A DNA stretch of 64,000 bases from Arthonia radiata (GCA_002989075.1 PSQN01000005.1:992001-1056000); one strand, 5' to 3'. Numbered from the stretch's first letter, positions 1 to 15,300 are shown. Numbers and translations: made by a program. The notes: generated by a model from the sequence alone, not told the origin.

Positions 1-137
1 GCTATTATAAAATATATTCTTACTTAGAGATTATATTAACTACTATTAATATCTACTATTTAACCTACTTAGATATCTTAACTTCTATTAACCCTAGTAT
101 AGTCTATTCTATATAAGCTATAATCTTCTATACTAGG
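1..137. repeat. RIP-degraded AT-rich repeat, left of chromovirus 1
   Basis: Extremely AT-rich sequence in which CA and TG dinucleotides are nearly absent, the signature left by RIP. It is the left remainder of an older repeat into which the chromovirus at 138-7347 inserted. The insertion duplicated CTAGG (133-137 and 7348-7352). Its identity is not recognisable. Confidence 0.6.
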
Positions 138-587
138 TATAACGCTAGTTGCTAGGAGAATTGAACTAAGGCTTACTTATCTTATATACTTATTAATCTT
201 AGTAGTAGGTATCTTATATACTAAAGACTAAAAGATAGGAGAGATAAGATAGATTATAGAGAGTAAGAAGGACTTAAATAAAGTAAATAGAAGGTAAAGT
301 ATATTACTTAAATTTAATTAAAAAACTTATATTTAAATATTAAGTTAATAGACTAAAGTCTATCTTAAAGTTAGTTATTAGTCTAGCTATATAGTTTAAG
401 GTATATAGATATATTTCTCTATACTTAATAGTTCTAATATTTTCTCTGTTATATTATTAGAATTCTATTACAATGTAGCAACGTTACTAATATCGCTATA
501 TCAGATTTATTAGGTATTCTATATAATACTCTAATAAGACTAGCTGCGCTTAGCCTTATACTAGTCTAATATAGTAAGATTGTAATA
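138..587 (-). repeat. 3' LTR of chromovirus 1
   Basis: A 450-bp direct repeat of 6898-7347. The outer part (about 138-420) also matches, in opposite orientation, the inner part of the LTRs of the element at 18.6-25.7 kb, so the two elements are relatives. Direct repeat, target duplication and orientation of the internal domains agree. Confidence 0.85.
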
Positions 588-3500
588 TAAAGTCCCCTCT
601 TTAAGGCTAGTTGTTCTTTACAGCTCTAGAGATATTAAAACCTTGTTATTACTTAGTACTAGATTTAGTTCTATAAGTTATTATATCTAAAGTTAAGAAG
701 GCCCCTAGCGCTAATAAAGCGCTTAAGATTAATACTATTCTTACTAAAATCGATAGTTAAAAGATACTTCTATATTCTTATTACTCTTATTTAGATAAGA
801 AGTAATTCTAAAGTCTAGAAAGGTATTGTACTTTATATATAATTACAATAAAAAGTTATATAACGTTTATCTATTATTAAAGGATAGTTAGTTTCTATTC
901 TAACGTTCGTTTAGCTAGTTCTAACTTATTTAGCTCGAAGTATCTATTTTTAGTACTTATAAGTATTAGACGCCCTCTAGAGGTAGCGTAAGCGTTTAAT
1001 AGAAGAGAAGAAAGTTATTTGTATAGCGAAAAGATAGCGTAAAGCTACTAAAGTAGCGGTTGTTAATTTAAAGAAGGAGCTTAAAAGGTTGCGCGTCTAG
1101 ATATAAAACAAAATAGATTAAGATAATATATTGTTCGAGAAAGAATAGCTAGCGGCTATATTTAGTAGTAATATTATAGATATACTAAGTAGTCTAAGTT
1201 TAAATTTCTATAACAATTTATATTTAAAGTTAGGTAGTAAACTACTAATATAGTAAGCTGGTTTGTTTATAGGTAACCTAGGTATTAATAGAACGTACTA
1301 GATAGTAGATTAGAACGTTAGTACTATTACGACTAATTAATGTTTTAGTCTTAATATTGTTAAATAGTGTTATTTATAGTTTTTTAGGTTTTATTCTAGT
1401 TTCTATTAGTTTTTATATTTAGAGTATTCTTTCTATTTTATAAAATACTATCTTTTGCCTTGGTATTGTCTATAGACTCGAATTATTTCGACCTTATATT
1501 TAGATTTCTAACTGTTGGAAAGAATTTCTAGGTTAGACCGTTCTACTTTCTAAAAGTAGGCTAGTTTTAATAGCGCTACGTAGAATATAGAGTATATTCT
1601 TATTATTCTTAAAAGTTTAAGTTTAAGTATTATAAATTCTAGTTACTATAAAATTTTAAACGGTTCTTTCTTAGTATAGTCGAGTTTTTTACTTAGTCTA
1701 ATAGTTTTTAAGTTTCTTATAAGTAAGTAAGCTCTCCCCCCTTCTTTTATATCTGTAATTAGGATAGCTCTTAACTTGTTATACTATTTCTTAGTACGTT
1801 TATTAATAAACTTGCTGTCGGACTTTTATTACTAGTATAGAGTCTTTATATTTGTAGCTATCTCTATAGCTATTTTATTGTCTGTTGTATTTTAGAGTTG
1901 CCTGCTCTAAAGAGAGTAGTAGCTTATAAGGCATAAAATAGAGTTATCTTTATTATATTGTTTTTAGTATTATTATACGTAGTCTATATAACTAGTAGCA
2001 ACTATACCTAGTCGTTCTACTAGTAGTTAATATATACTTAGAGATACTACTCTAGAGTCTAATTTATTCTTTCGGTCTATCTATCGGTTTCCAGATAAAA
2101 TAAAGTAGATATTTTCAATTTTAATTCTAGTTATTACATTAGAGATATCTAAAACTATAAGACAAACTTTTAATCTCTATTAAAGATAATTCTTTGCGGT
2201 TACTTATAGTTAGCTAGAATAATCTAAAGAAAGATATATACTAATTGCTCTAAATTGCTAGCTTCCTTACATAATATAAAGTATACGTATTTTATTAGTT
2301 TATTGTATATAACTAGAATAGCATTGTAAGCTACTTCTATAAGTAGATCCTTAGAAGATAGTAACTTAGTAATAAAGTCTAATAAGACTGTATACTATAG
2401 TCTTTTAGGAGTCTCTAGTAGTTGTAATTTACTATAAGATAAATGTCTTGTATACTTTATTCTTACGTAAATATTGTATTCTTAGATATAATTTTTAACG
2501 TAGTATTAGATCCTTAGGATATAATAAGTTCTTATATTTTTTTAATAGTATTGTTAATACTCTTATATCCTTTTATTAGGTTATTATAGAAGTTATTAAT
2601 AATATATTGGATTAGATTTCTTAGAATATAGATTTTTCCTTAAAATTTATAGTAGTCTTTATCGTTCTTAATTAGTTCTAGATATAGTTTTTTATTTTCT
2701 TAGTATATCTCTAGATTATTTAGAATGTCTAGGATTTAGCTGTACAGTTCTATAATAAATTGAGTTATTATAGCTCATTAATTGTATCTAATCTTGTTGT
2801 TATATTTTAATGTATTTCTTGTTGTTAAGATAGTCTAGTTATTAGCTAAGAGTATCTACTCTATCGTTCTTAGAACCTCTCTTGTAAGTAATAATAAAGT
2901 TATATAGAGCTATAGGTTCTAACTATTAGACCTATCTTTAGTTAAGTTTCTTTATTATCGTAAAATAGTTTAGATTTTTATAGTCTATATATACTATAAT
3001 TATATAGTTTACTCTCTTTAGATAGGCTCGCTATATCTTAAATACTACTATTATAGCTAAGAGCTCTTAATTGTAAATATTATAGTCCTGTTCTATAAAT
3101 AATATTTTTCTTAAGTAGAAAGCTACTAGTCTAAGCTTTCCTTTATTATTCTTTTAACTTATATATACTCTAATAGTATAGTCTAACGCGTCTATTTCTA
3201 TAATAATCGGTAGATTAAGGTTAAATATTGCTAATATAGATCTAACCTTAAAGACTTCTTTAAGTTTTTTAAATACTAATTATTCTTTTTACATCTAAAA
3301 AAATTCTATTGATTGTTTTATTTATTAAGACAGCGGTACTATAATTTAGCTAAAGTTAGATATCTATTGCCTATAGTAGTTAATAAAACTAAGAAACTAT
3401 TATAGTTATTTTATATTCTTTAGTATAGGCTATATTAAGATAGATTAAATCTTTAAATCTTCTATTTAGAGACTGTACTTAGTAATTATAAATCTAAGAA

Positions 3501-6500
3501 ATTTAATAGATTATTAGTAAAACTAGACTTTCTTAATATTAATTTATAAATCGATATATATTAATCTTTTTAATACCTTCTTAATATATTCTTTATATTC
3601 TTCTAGTATATAGCTATATACTAGGATATCGTTTAGATATATAGTTATAAATATATCTAGGTAGTTACTAAGTATATTATTAATTAACTTCTAAAACAAT
3701 ACTAGTACGTTTATTAGTCTAAAGAGTATAATATAATACTTAAAAAGTCTATATCTTATATAAAAGGTAGTTTCCTATTCTTTATCTTTCTTTATATAGA
3801 TTAAGTTATAGACTCTTTATAGGTTAAACTTAGTAAACTATTATATATTATATAATCGATCTATAATTTTGTCGATAGATAGTAATAGATATCAATTTTT
3901 AATAGTTACTCTATTTAATTATTTATAATCTATATAGAGTTATAGTTTACTATTCTTCTTTAGTATAAAGAGTGTTAGATATCCGGCTAGTAATATTAAT
4001 TTCTAAATAAAACCTTTCTTAAGGTTTTTATTAAGATAGTTGTAAAGCGCTTAAATCTCTACTTTTAATAGAGAGTATAGCAAACCAAATATCGGTATTT
4101 TACCTTCTTATAAAGATATTATATAATCCTATAGTTTACATTCTAGGAGAGCTAAGTTTAGCTTAGCTTCCTTAAATAAGTTTTAGAACAAATTATATTT
4201 CTCTAGTATTTTAGTAATTAACTAAGTACTTATTACTATATAGAATTATTAGCGTATAGTTATCTCTTATTTATACTTATATATAGCTAGCTATAGAGAA
4301 GATACTATAGTAAACTTCTTTTATAAGATATTTAGTTATTAAAGTATAGTAGTACTAATCTATATAAGTTCTTTATTATACTTCTTATTCTTACTACTAA
4401 CAATAGCTTATAGAGTATCTATTTTATAGAACAACTCTTATTTAGAGTACTTATACCTAGTAAAGAGAAGTTTCTTAGTTCTCTAATCTACTTCTAGGTT
4501 ATATTGTTGTAACTAAGATATATCTAGTACTATATAGTACTAGTTAATATTTATAATATTCTAAGTAATTTCTTTCTAATAGTTTCTAATTATTATTTCT
4601 ATTAGTAAAGTCTTATAGTTAACTCTTCTCTCTATTTTTTAGAATTTAGACAGTATATAGAGTAATTTCTTCTTTTATATTTATATTTAGTACTCTTTAA
4701 TATAGCGGATTAAAATAAAGTTGTCTATTATATCTAAATTAATTATAATTTTAATATTTCTATTGTTTATTATTATCTAAGTATATAGATATATTCTATA
4801 GATAGCTAAGCTTATATAGAGCTAGACTTCTAGAGAGTCTAACTATTAGATAGGCTAGTACTAATACCCTTAAAGTAGTTAACCTAGTCTTTTTCCTGTT
4901 AGTTATATATATTCTAGAGTATCTTAGGTACTAAAATCTACTAGCAGTTAATTTACTATAAGAATTCTTATATTAGATATTCTAGTACTACTTTTATTAT
5001 GTTATCTAGTTTATTGTCTACAATCTCTACTTTAATTATACAACTATTGCTAGTTAAAACTTATTATATCTATAGGTTATATATTATTAGTTAAAGGTAC
5101 TAGTACTAGCTATATAATTTTAGACCCCTGCTAAGATAGCTTACTAGTTATTGTAGGTATAAGTAAATATATTCTAGAATATTATTAATATCTCTATTAG
5201 CGCTTAACTTCCTATTATAGAAGGCTATCTAATAAAGTCTCTATATTATTCTCCTTAATAGATTAGAGTTATTCTTTCTAATTAGTATTATCCTTGAGTA
5301 ACGATTCTATACTATTAGAATCTATATTTTTGTCTTTAAGTTGTTATCTTATCTATAATATATTGTAGGTACTATCTTACTTAGCTTCTATAGTCTATTC
5401 TTCCTTAAATTCCTCTTAAGTCTCTAAGTAAGGTAACTTAGGCCGTCCTTAGGTAAGGCCTAGTTCTTATATTAAACCTTGTTTTAGAGATATTAGTTTC
5501 TTTAGCTACTATTCTAACTCTTACTTATTAAATTTATAAATTGTATAATTATTATTGTAGTACGCGGTCTAGAATGGTATTTTATATAGTACAACGGTTT
5601 CTAATATCTATTGCCTTAGAATAGTACAGTTAATTTTATTCTAGTCCTATAGGTTTTATTATTTCTATTTTATTTATTATTTCTTTATTCTTTTCTAAGA
5701 CTTATTATTAGTATCCTAGTTCTAGTAAAGTTTGTATAGGCTTAATTAGTTCTTCTCCTATAAGTTCTTTAAAATTAGTTAGAGTAAGTCTATTTCTAAT
5801 TCTAGATAATCGAACGCTTGTCTCTATATAGAACTTAGGCTAGTAAGATACTCTAGCTAAAAGTTTTCTATATATATAAATAAGCTTATCTAATCTATAC
5901 GTTAATTAAGTTATTCTCTAGCTATAGTAGTTAGGCTAGTTATATTAAACTATTGTTATAGCGAGTAGGGTTTCTAAGGTCGATTGTTGTATCTACTTTA
6001 TCTAGTACTATTAAACTATTGTTTCTTAGTACAATCTTCCTTAACTTAATACCCTAGCTTTCTATAATATAAGTATAGCTTATTCTTTATTCTATATTCT
6101 CTTTTCTAGTTATTTAAATTTTCTTAAAACTTTATAAAATCTAACTCTATTAGATTGCCTCGGTCTTATTGTAAATTTACTTAATTCCTTATTCTATAGA
6201 ATCTATTCGTAGGGTTACCCTTCTTTTTTATCTATCTTCTAAAGTTACTATTATTAATTTTCTTTACTCGTTATATAAAGCTATCGAGATTATTAAACTT
6301 CTCTCTATAGATATAAATTATTTCCTTAATATAGTCTTTAAGTTCTTTATAAAAGGTCTTAATAAGGAGTTTCTTATTCTATTCTATTTAATTAGTAAAC
6401 TATATAAATTTAGTAGTATGTTTACTTACTAGTTCTATTTACTTAAGATTCTAAAGCTTTCTAGTAGCGATGCGCCTAGCGTTAGTCTAACTAAAGATTT

Positions 6501-6897
6501 TCTAGAGCTTTTTTAAAAAGAAGATAAAGCTAGTAAAGAATTTATTAGTATCCTCGTGCCTCTCTTTTATTAGAGTAAATAAGAAGTTGTTAAAATAGTA
6601 CTCAACCTACTTATAAGTATCTCTATCTATATAAAAGATAGTAAATAGAACTATAGTTATATTATTTAGAAAGTAGTCTTTATAAGTTTTAAATTATATA
6701 ACTAGATATATTAAGAATAAAGTAACTTTAAAATATTGATCTAAGAAGCTCTTTCTTATCTTAGTATTAACGACTAATATCTTACTTATATTAGCTATTC
6801 TATTAGCTAACCTATCTATAGCGTTATAGCTATTAGATACTAAAGTAGTAGATATAACTAATCTACTTTCTCTACTTTTATAGTAAGTCTATTAAAG

Positions 6898-7347
6898 TAT
6901 AACGCTAGTTGCTAGGAAGACTAAACTAATACCTACTTACCTTATATACTTATTAACCTTAGTAGTAGGTATCTTATATACTAGAGACTAAAAGAAAGAA
7001 GAGGTAAAATAGATTATAAAGAGTAAGAAGGACTTAACTAAAGTAAATAGAAGGTAAAGTATATTACTTAAATTTAATTAAAAAACTTATATTTAAATAT
7101 TAAGTTAATAGACTAAAGTCTATCTTAAAGTTAATTATTACTTTAGCTATATAGTTTAAGGTATATAGATATATTTCTATATATCTAATAGTTTTAATAT
7201 TTTCTCTATTGTATTATTAAGATTCTATTGTAATATAGCGACGTTACTAATATTTTTATATTAAAGTTATTAGGTACCCTATATAATGCTCTAATAAGGC
7301 TAGCTGCGCTTAGCCTTATACTAGTTCAATATAGTAGTATTGTAATA
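6898..7347 (-). repeat. 5' LTR of chromovirus 1
   Basis: A 450-bp direct repeat of 138-587. The target duplication CTAGG follows immediately at 7348-7352. On the minus strand the gag remnant begins next to this copy, which makes it the 5' LTR. Confidence 0.85.
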
Positions 7348-10300
7348 CTAGGATTAATAGAAGTTTATTATTAAACATATAAGTAACTAATAAGATCTAG
7401 ACTAAGTAAGAGACGCTAGTATACTCTATATCTAAGAAATTAAGTATTAAATACTTAGCTATATATCTACTTATACTTATACTTTTTCTACTCTTACTTA
7501 TCTTTCTTTTAATATTCTTCTTTACTATCTTAATTCTCTTTTAATCTTCTAACTCTTCTTCTAACTTCTATAATTTTTCTTTAATATTAATACTAATATT
7601 AATATAGCTATATAAGTATAGCTATTTAACAATTATACTACTTACAAAGTCTTTTTATAAGTTTACTATATATTAAAACTTAAAAGCTTAATATTAAGCT
7701 AATACTATATAGTTAGTATAGATATTCTATAAACTATAGCTTACATTTATAAAATCTATATTTATATTTAAAATAATAATAGCTTATATACTAATATTTC
7801 TAGCTATAATACTTAAGCTATTTAATAGCGTATTCTTACTCTTTCTACTATTAATAACAATACTTAATTCTAGATTAATATTAGTAATACTATGTTTATT
7901 TATTTTAACTTAAATAACTGTATATTTAAGTCTTTTTTATTTAATTTACTAATAAATTAATTATCTATATATATATTTACTTCTAGTAGAACCTAAACAA
8001 GTTTATAATAGAACGAATTACTCTTATCTACTAGTTCTACTATAGTCTATATACTACCTCTAGTTATTCTACCTAGTATAGTCTTAATACTAGTACTATC
8101 TCTACTATTTCTACTATTCTAGTTACTTCTAGTTCTTAAGGTATATTAAATATTTAATCTTACTTTAATTTAATACTGGTATATATATTAAAATAGCTTT
8201 TACTTAACTATCTACTAGCCTAGTTATAGATATCTCTTTTTTAATCCTACTTATTTAATACTAGTAAAGTATCTACCTATAGTTCTAGTATAGACTATAG
8301 TAGAGTTTAGTTAATATCTATATCTTAGTAAACTTAGTATTAGTTAGTAATATTAACTCTAAAGAAGAAGAAGAGTTAATATAGTTTAACAATAATACTT
8401 AGATATAGATTTAGTAGACCTAATACAGAATTAATTTTTTTAAGTAGTAGCTTAATAATAGTAACTATCTCTATTTCTAGATTCGATAGAATAATAATAA
8501 ATATAATAACTATACTACTTAATATATAGTTATTTAGTAGTTAATAGATAGTTAATAAACAGTTAATAAGTACTTAACGTCTATATAGAGCTACTTTTAC
8601 TTTAATAATATAATTAATATATATATTACTATATACCTGCTTATCTTTATCTTTAATATCTTATTTAAAAGTACTATTTAACTTCTGTTAAGACTTATTC
8701 TATAAGCTATATTATAGTAAATCTAAAGTATACTGAATATTTTAAAAGCTTTACTTAGTATACTAAAAGAACTAATAGTTCTCTATAGTATCTTTATCTA
8801 TCTATTAAGTAAGATTCTTAAGTATAGTTATATTCTCTATATAAGCTAGCTTAAAACGTATTAAGAGTCTATTAAACTATATAATCTTATTACTAATATA
8901 CTAGAGACCTAGTTAAGTATAGTCTAGAGACTTATTTAAGGCTATTAAATTACCTTCTAGACTAGTCTATACTACTAGTAAGAAGCTAATAGCTATAAAA
9001 AAGATATTCTAGTCTCTATACGTAGAAGAATATAAACTAGACTAGTATAGTAATAGCTACTTTACTAGCTACTTATTAAGTAGATTAAAAAATAACTTCT
9101 TAATAGTTCTATACTCTATAATATTCTTAAACGTCTAGTAGCTATTATATCTATTAAGCTAAATCTACTTAATAAGGCTATTAGTAAACTTATTTATAGA
9201 ATTAACTAGAAAGAAGCTATTAATACGCCTTTTAGTATTAATAAGTATTATTTATAGTAGAAGGTCTTATATAGATAGATTAATATATCTAGTAGTAAAG
9301 AAATAAAGAAAGTAAAGTAATTTAATTATATAGTTATATATATTAGCGCTGTAGAAGAGAATATAGTAGCGGTATATATATTTAATAATTATTCTAACAT
9401 TGCTATACTTAATAGCCTACTATAGGTTAAAAAATATTCTAGCGTTCTAAAAGAAGTCTACAAAGTAGAGCTTCTAGTTAGTATCTTTACTAAGAACTTA
9501 GTTATTAATACGCTTTACTATTTGTTTAAATAAACACTTAAACTACTTAACTCTAAGACTTTAGATTAAGCTTAAAATTTACTATATTATTATTAATTAA
9601 TTAGACCTCTTAATTAACTAGCTAGTATATAAGAAATTATCTATTCTAGATATTTATTAAGAAGTTCTTAAGCGTCTAGTAGTTACTTCTCTTACTAGAG
9701 ATATCTTTATATTAAGCTTCTTTTAGACCTACTATAGATAGTTAAAAGAGTTAAAGATTAAATCTAGGCTATAATATATCTTTATTAGATTATAAGTAAA
9801 GTTTATATAAATAAGAGAGGCTAAGTATTGAAAATAAATACTAGAACTAGTCCTACTTATAAATATTCTTAGTATATATTATAATAATTAAATAGACTTA
9901 TTAAAGAGTCTTTTAGTCTCTAAAGATAATATAGATAGGCTTAGTATTTAAATGCTTATTAAGAAAGCTAAGTATCTTATTAATCTTATATTAAATCTTA
10001 ATATTTCTCTTATTTATACTCTTATTAATATTTATTAGAAGAAGTAAAAGAAGATTAAACTTAAAAGAAGGTAAAATATTGACTAGTTAATAGTACATTA
10101 GAATATCTTTAATATTACTTAAAAGATTATTAATAGCCTTAAAAAATTCTATATATAGTATCTTAAAGCTCTAAATAGTAAGATAGTAGATTATTTATAC
10201 TAGTATATTAAAGAAGCTAATTAGAGCTATTATACTTAGTAGCGTCTTCTTATAGATCATTTACTAAGTTAGTAGATAGATTAGAAAGTTCTTTAGCTAG

Positions 10301-11290
10301 TATAGAAGTATAGTTATTCTAGAGTATATACTCTTTTATAGCCTTAATATTTAGTATGTTAATTTAGTTAATTACTCTAAGTTATTATAGCTATAGATAA
10401 TGAACTTACTCTATATAATAAATTAATATAGTACTTAATTAGCTTAAGCCTTGAAATTCTAGTAGTTTTCTATATATATCTTATAGCTTAAATATACTCT
10501 AAGATATTTAAACTATATTATTAAGTCTACTAATACCCTATAATTATATATTAAAGCCTAAAAATACTAGAAAGCAGATCGTACTTAAAAAGTTAAAAAG
10601 TATATAATAGTATTAAAAGGATAAGATATATATACAAGTAAAGAGATAGAATATACTCCTTACTTTAAGGTTAATTAATATACTTTTACTATAATAGATT
10701 AAGTAGTAGTTAAGTTAAGTTTAGAGCCTCTTAATAGTATATCTACTTAATATCTATATAGCTAAGAACTATATTAAGCTTCTAAACTTTATTAATCTTA
10801 TACTCTCTAAATATTAGCTATCTTAAAAGCCTTACTACTTTCTTTTAAACTTTTACTAGAAATATTATAGCCTCTATTAATTTATATTAAAGTCTAAGAT
10901 AATTAAGTAGATCTTAATTATTATATAAAGCCTTTATAAACTTACTAAAGGAAAGCTAATATCTAGGTTAATTTAAGTATACAAAAGATAAAGAGTAATA
11001 TAAAAGATTATATACTACTATTAAAGTTTAGATAGAAGCTAATTAACCTTCTTCTCTTTATCTTTTATTAAGTATTACTTATATTTAAGTTTTCTTATTA
11101 AAGTTAAGATTAATTATTATAAAAGTCTTTTAATCTAAATAATACTTTTTAGCTACACTTAAAACTACTCTTATATATTATTATTTTTTTTAATTACTAT
11201 AAAGAAAGAAAGCTCCCTAGAGTTTAAGATTCTCTTTCTACTATAGCTTTGTTTATAATAATATCTATTAAATTAGGTATATAAAGTATA
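7348..11290. repeat. RIP-degraded AT-rich repeat block, family unknown
   Basis: About 3.9 kb with the same depletion of CA/TG as the chromovirus. It continues the repeat at 1-137 that was split by the element at 138-7347. No LTR pair, terminal inverted repeat or protein domain could be recognised. AT-richness ends sharply near 11.3 kb, where CpG-bearing normal sequence begins. No gene is supported here. Confidence 0.6.
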
Positions 11291-12351
11291 CCCGCGTAAG
11301 GCAACTTTTAGGTATAAAAAAGTGCTAAGAAATATAAACTAGCGCTAAGACTGCTATTGGGCCTTAGGCCCGTAGGGCGAGTATTTCCTTATCGGGTAAT
11401 ATATCGGCCGAGCGCACGGGCCTGAGTAGACTGAGGCTATATGCCATACCTTATAGAAAGGAATCCACCAGAATCGCAGTCCTTCTGGGTTGAAAGCAGT
11501 ACGGGACCTTGTTACCCTCATCGTGCTCGATTTGCGACTTCATCTACCGTTCATATCGAGCCCGCGACTATCCCGCAAGCGTACATTTTGCGGTATATCC
11601 ATCCACTTTATTACTGCAAACGTGATTGACATGCCCCACAACCTGGCCACTACTGTCCGAATTCCCCCTACCGGATCAGTACATGAACACCCGTTCGGTA
11701 CGAAGCTGCAATGTAACGTTGTAGGCGTCAGCCGTTGTATTGTGTTTGCCTTCCTGCCTACAGCTTCGGGCACTTCGATCTCCGCTCATTGGTGGTGTAA
11801 TCGCTCAAGAATCTGGCCCAGATCTCAGCCTCTAGCTGCCCAGCTATGCTGTATGTTCCTGGCTCGTCACGCCGCTTCGAATGCTTCACCGCATCTGTCA
11901 TCGATGATCTGGCCAATCGGCGAGCTCTACTAGTGCTCACTGCATTACAATGTACCTATATGCCGTACGCATTTTCTTTGAACAATGCCTATAAGCTTCT
12001 TGGTAATACATAGGTTCTTACTATTAGCACCAATCCTTGCTGCTAGCCCACAGCGTTACTATAGCTAGTTTTGAAAAAGACGATGGCGACGGTAAGGTTG
12101 CAAATGAGTTGTTTCCGAACCGTCTCAAATTTGGGGGTGGGCAGGGCGGAAAGTGCGACGCAGTAAGCACGGACCGTTTGTCACGTTTGATGCACTTCCC
12201 AAATCCGTTGAAGTACAGGCCAACGGCACGACGGAGCATGTACGCATGCACCACGTCTGACGGGCAGGTAATAATCACTCCCAGCACGGAGCGCATACCG
12301 CATCAGATCGCCTCTGCTCTCCACCCAGTATCTTCACCTCCACCACCCCTA
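11291..12351. other. Gap: boundary between RIP block and metabolite island
   Basis: Composition returns to normal within about 100 bases. Several short overlapping open frames occur between 11.44 and 12.3 kb on both strands, but none has a recognisable domain or a convincing start and they contradict each other. This is the 3' flank of the transporter pseudogene. Nothing else is supported. Confidence 0.5.
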
Positions 12352-15300
12352 CTAAAAGAAGTAAAACAACTTCCATCCCCTCACCTTCGTCGCCCACTTA
12401 AAAAAATACACCAGCCCGCCACTACTCAGCGTAAACAGCAGGAACACAGCCCAGAATGCTCACAGGTTTCCCGACAGCAGTCCGTCCGGCCCCAGATTGA
12501 ACTGCGCGAGATACTGCTCGCCAGTCGTGAACTGGCAGACGGCGCGGTCGGCGATGGCGTCTGGGTTTACAAATGCGGCGCCGGCGCTGACTGCCCAGGT
12601 TCCGGCGAAGCTGCCGCAGGTGGAGTTCGCGGGTGGTGTGAAGTGGAAGAGGTCGGTGGGGGCGCAAACGACGACGGTTTTGTCAATGGCGGCTCTGGAG
12701 AAGCCGCCGAAGAGGTAGGTGAAGGGGTTGAGGTAGTAGAGCTGTGTTCGTTAGTCGAGCTGTGTAAAGTCTATATTTGGATGTTTCGGGGAGAGGCGGA
12801 GAAGGTAAAGCTCACCCAGTATCGCCAAAAGACCTGGATTTGGCTGTAGGGGACGACAAGGCCATTGAACCAGTTGCAGGTTGCGACGAGGAAGACGAGG
12901 ACGTTGCCGGCGAAGCCGAGGTCGGGGCTCATGGCCATCATGAAGAGGCCGAAGAGGATCTGGTATGGTTAGTGATTGCAGGGGCGTGGCGCAGGTCCTC
13001 ATGGAGCGGGCACGTACCTCGAAAAGCTCATAAGTGAGAAGCATAAGGAAGGAGAAGCCAGCTGATTGACCCAACGGCAGCCCAGACAAGAAGTACCGCA
13101 GCAAGTAGTAAATAACAACGCAGACGAAGCCGCCTGGGATTTCCGCGAGGATACTGGCCGAGCATAGCGCAACCCAGTTGTACGTGAATGACTGGCCTTC
13201 GCGAAATTCCCAGAACAGGCGGGCGAAGAAGAAGCGGGCGAGGATCGTGTTGACGATCGTGTTGACGAGGAACAGCAGGGAGAAGACGTCTAAGATACGG
13301 TTCTGAAGCTCTTGTGGTGAAGTGCCTAGTTGGTAGAAGGTGAATCCGAGCAGGATGGCTTGAACAATATGGACCCAGATCTTCGAATACGGGTATGCGG
13401 TCTGGCGCCACTGGTTTTTGAGCATGCGAACGGTCAGCAGATACGTTTGCGAGAACATCGATGCGTTGAGTGCTTGGCTGTGCTCTTCTCGTGCGTCTTG
13501 GTCACTCAAAGCTCGCTTCTCCGTGCCATCGATCTCCTGCAAGACATGGTTATGTTCGCTTGACTCGCCCCATTTCTGTGCCCATGCCGTTCCTTTCTCG
13601 CCCGCATCATTGTGGATGCCAGCACCGACAGTCTCAAGCACAAACTCAGCCGGGTTGACATCCGCCGGGGCAACAGCACCTCTGGCGCTAAAGTACTCAA
13701 TGACCAAACGAACGGGCCCGAAGTATAGCTGCTCGCCGTCCGAGGACAGGGCAAGCAGCTTATCGAATGCGTTGAAGAGCGAAGCTGAGGGCTGGTGGAT
13801 GGTTACAAGGACTGCTTGACCCGCCTGTGCGAGTCTGCTCAGATAGCCTACGATGGAGACAGCACCTTGAGAATCCAGGCCAGACGTAGGCTCATCAGCG
13901 AAGAGGATACGGGGACGGGCCGCAAGCTCGACACCAATAGTGACGCGCTTCTTCTGCTCTACACCCAGGCCAGTGGTTTTGTCACCGATCAGCGCATGCT
14001 CCAAGTGTCGAAGCTCCAACAGGTCCAGCACATGGTCAACGTATGCCAGCTTTTCTGACCGTGAGAAGTGGGGCGGTTGACGAAGCAGCGCGGAGAACTC
14101 CAGTGCCTCACGCACAGTGGCAGTCGGTTCGTGAAGGTCTTGTTGTTGAGCGAAGCCGGTGATCTTCTTGAACGATTTATCGAGGGGTTTACTACCGAAA
14201 CGAACATCTCCCGATAGGGTGCCGGCGAAGTTGGTTTGGCTCAACGCTGTCAGCATTGTGGTCTTGCCTGCTCCACTTGCACCGCAGAGGGCAATGAAGT
14301 CGCCAGGCCGAACATATCCAGTGATGCCTTTCAAGATCTCCTTTCCACCAATATGAACGCGCAAGTCACGCTAAGTGAGACCAAGACCATCGTGGTATGC
14401 ACGAGTCTTTAGTGAAGTTTTGGAAGCCGGTGAAGGGTCAGATCCAGATCGCTCAGTGTCTTGGTCGATAGGAAACTGCCGCGCTGTCTCGGCTGCGGGC
14501 CGCTTCGTGAAGACAACAGAAACGCCACCCTGCGAAGTAAAACGCATGATTTCACTCCCACTGGCGCTGACGAGCATGTAGAAGCACGCGATGCCGATCA
14601 GAATTCCGACGTTGCGCCAACGGTGATCGAAGCTGAACCCATAAGTGGCCAAGTAATCAAGACCGGTCACACCTTGCTGGCCCGGATTTGCTCCTCGAAT
14701 CGGGCAAATCGTGTTGTTAGCACTGGCGCCAAGTATTGATGAGATGAGCTCTCCTGCGTCGCAAGTAAAGAGGCGCCCCTGGAACTCGCTCACAGACAAG
14801 CTTTCATACGCATAGTAAACCGGACTTACCCAGTGAAGCCAGCCAAAGTACGGTCGCATTTCAGGTGCCGGAATCAGATAGCCGCAGAACCAGACCGTGA
14901 TAGCACTTGCCGTGCCTCCGTACCGGAAACAGTCGTCGAGTGTCGGCACATATTAGGCAAACATGCGGAGAATGTTACTGAAATTGACCGTCGACAGGAC
15001 CAGCACAAGGTAGAAGAACCAGAACTTGCTGGCGTCAATCTGGAAGCGGGCGAGAAAGTAGAACGATACCATGAACCAGGCGTGCTGCACGATGATCAGA
15101 GGTATATCGATGATGATCCGTGCCAGCGCCACGGCAGATGGACGATACATGGCTAGAGCAGCCTGTCGCTCAAGAATGGGGCGATTCGTGTGCGCGTTGA
15201 AGAGTTCTGGGAATTGCATCCATCCATTCAGGATCAAGGCGTAGAAAATGATGCCGCCACGTGTGAACGCGCCCTGGGCGCTGTTTGAGACATCGAGGTA

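Larger units (their letters stand above)
138..7347 (-). mobile_element. Ty3/Gypsy chromovirus 1, full-length, RIP-degraded fossil
   Basis: An LTR retrotransposon on the minus strand, about 7.2 kb, with two 450-bp LTRs and a 5-bp target duplication CTAGG directly outside both LTRs. Read on the minus strand, remnants follow the chromovirus order: gag (about 5.8-6.85 kb), protease (about 4.4-4.75 kb), reverse transcriptase (about 3.5-4.1 kb), RNase H (about 2.9-3.25 kb), integrase (about 2.0-2.8 kb) and a C-terminal chromodomain (about 1.33-1.50 kb). The regions were placed by matching them to the better preserved relative at 18.6-25.7 kb. The element is broken throughout by very many changes of RIP type and cannot be active. 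Because RIP inflates LTR divergence, its age cannot be read from it. It is structurally complete and is not a solo LTR. Confidence 0.85.

Noticed and set aside
11441-11940. Several open frames on both strands beside the first RIP block
   Set aside because: They overlap in conflicting frames, most lack an ATG and none resembles a known protein.
12742-12815. A further frame break in the transporter
   Set aside because: GTGAGC...ACAG edges and clean frame joining show that this is an ordinary 74-nt intron.
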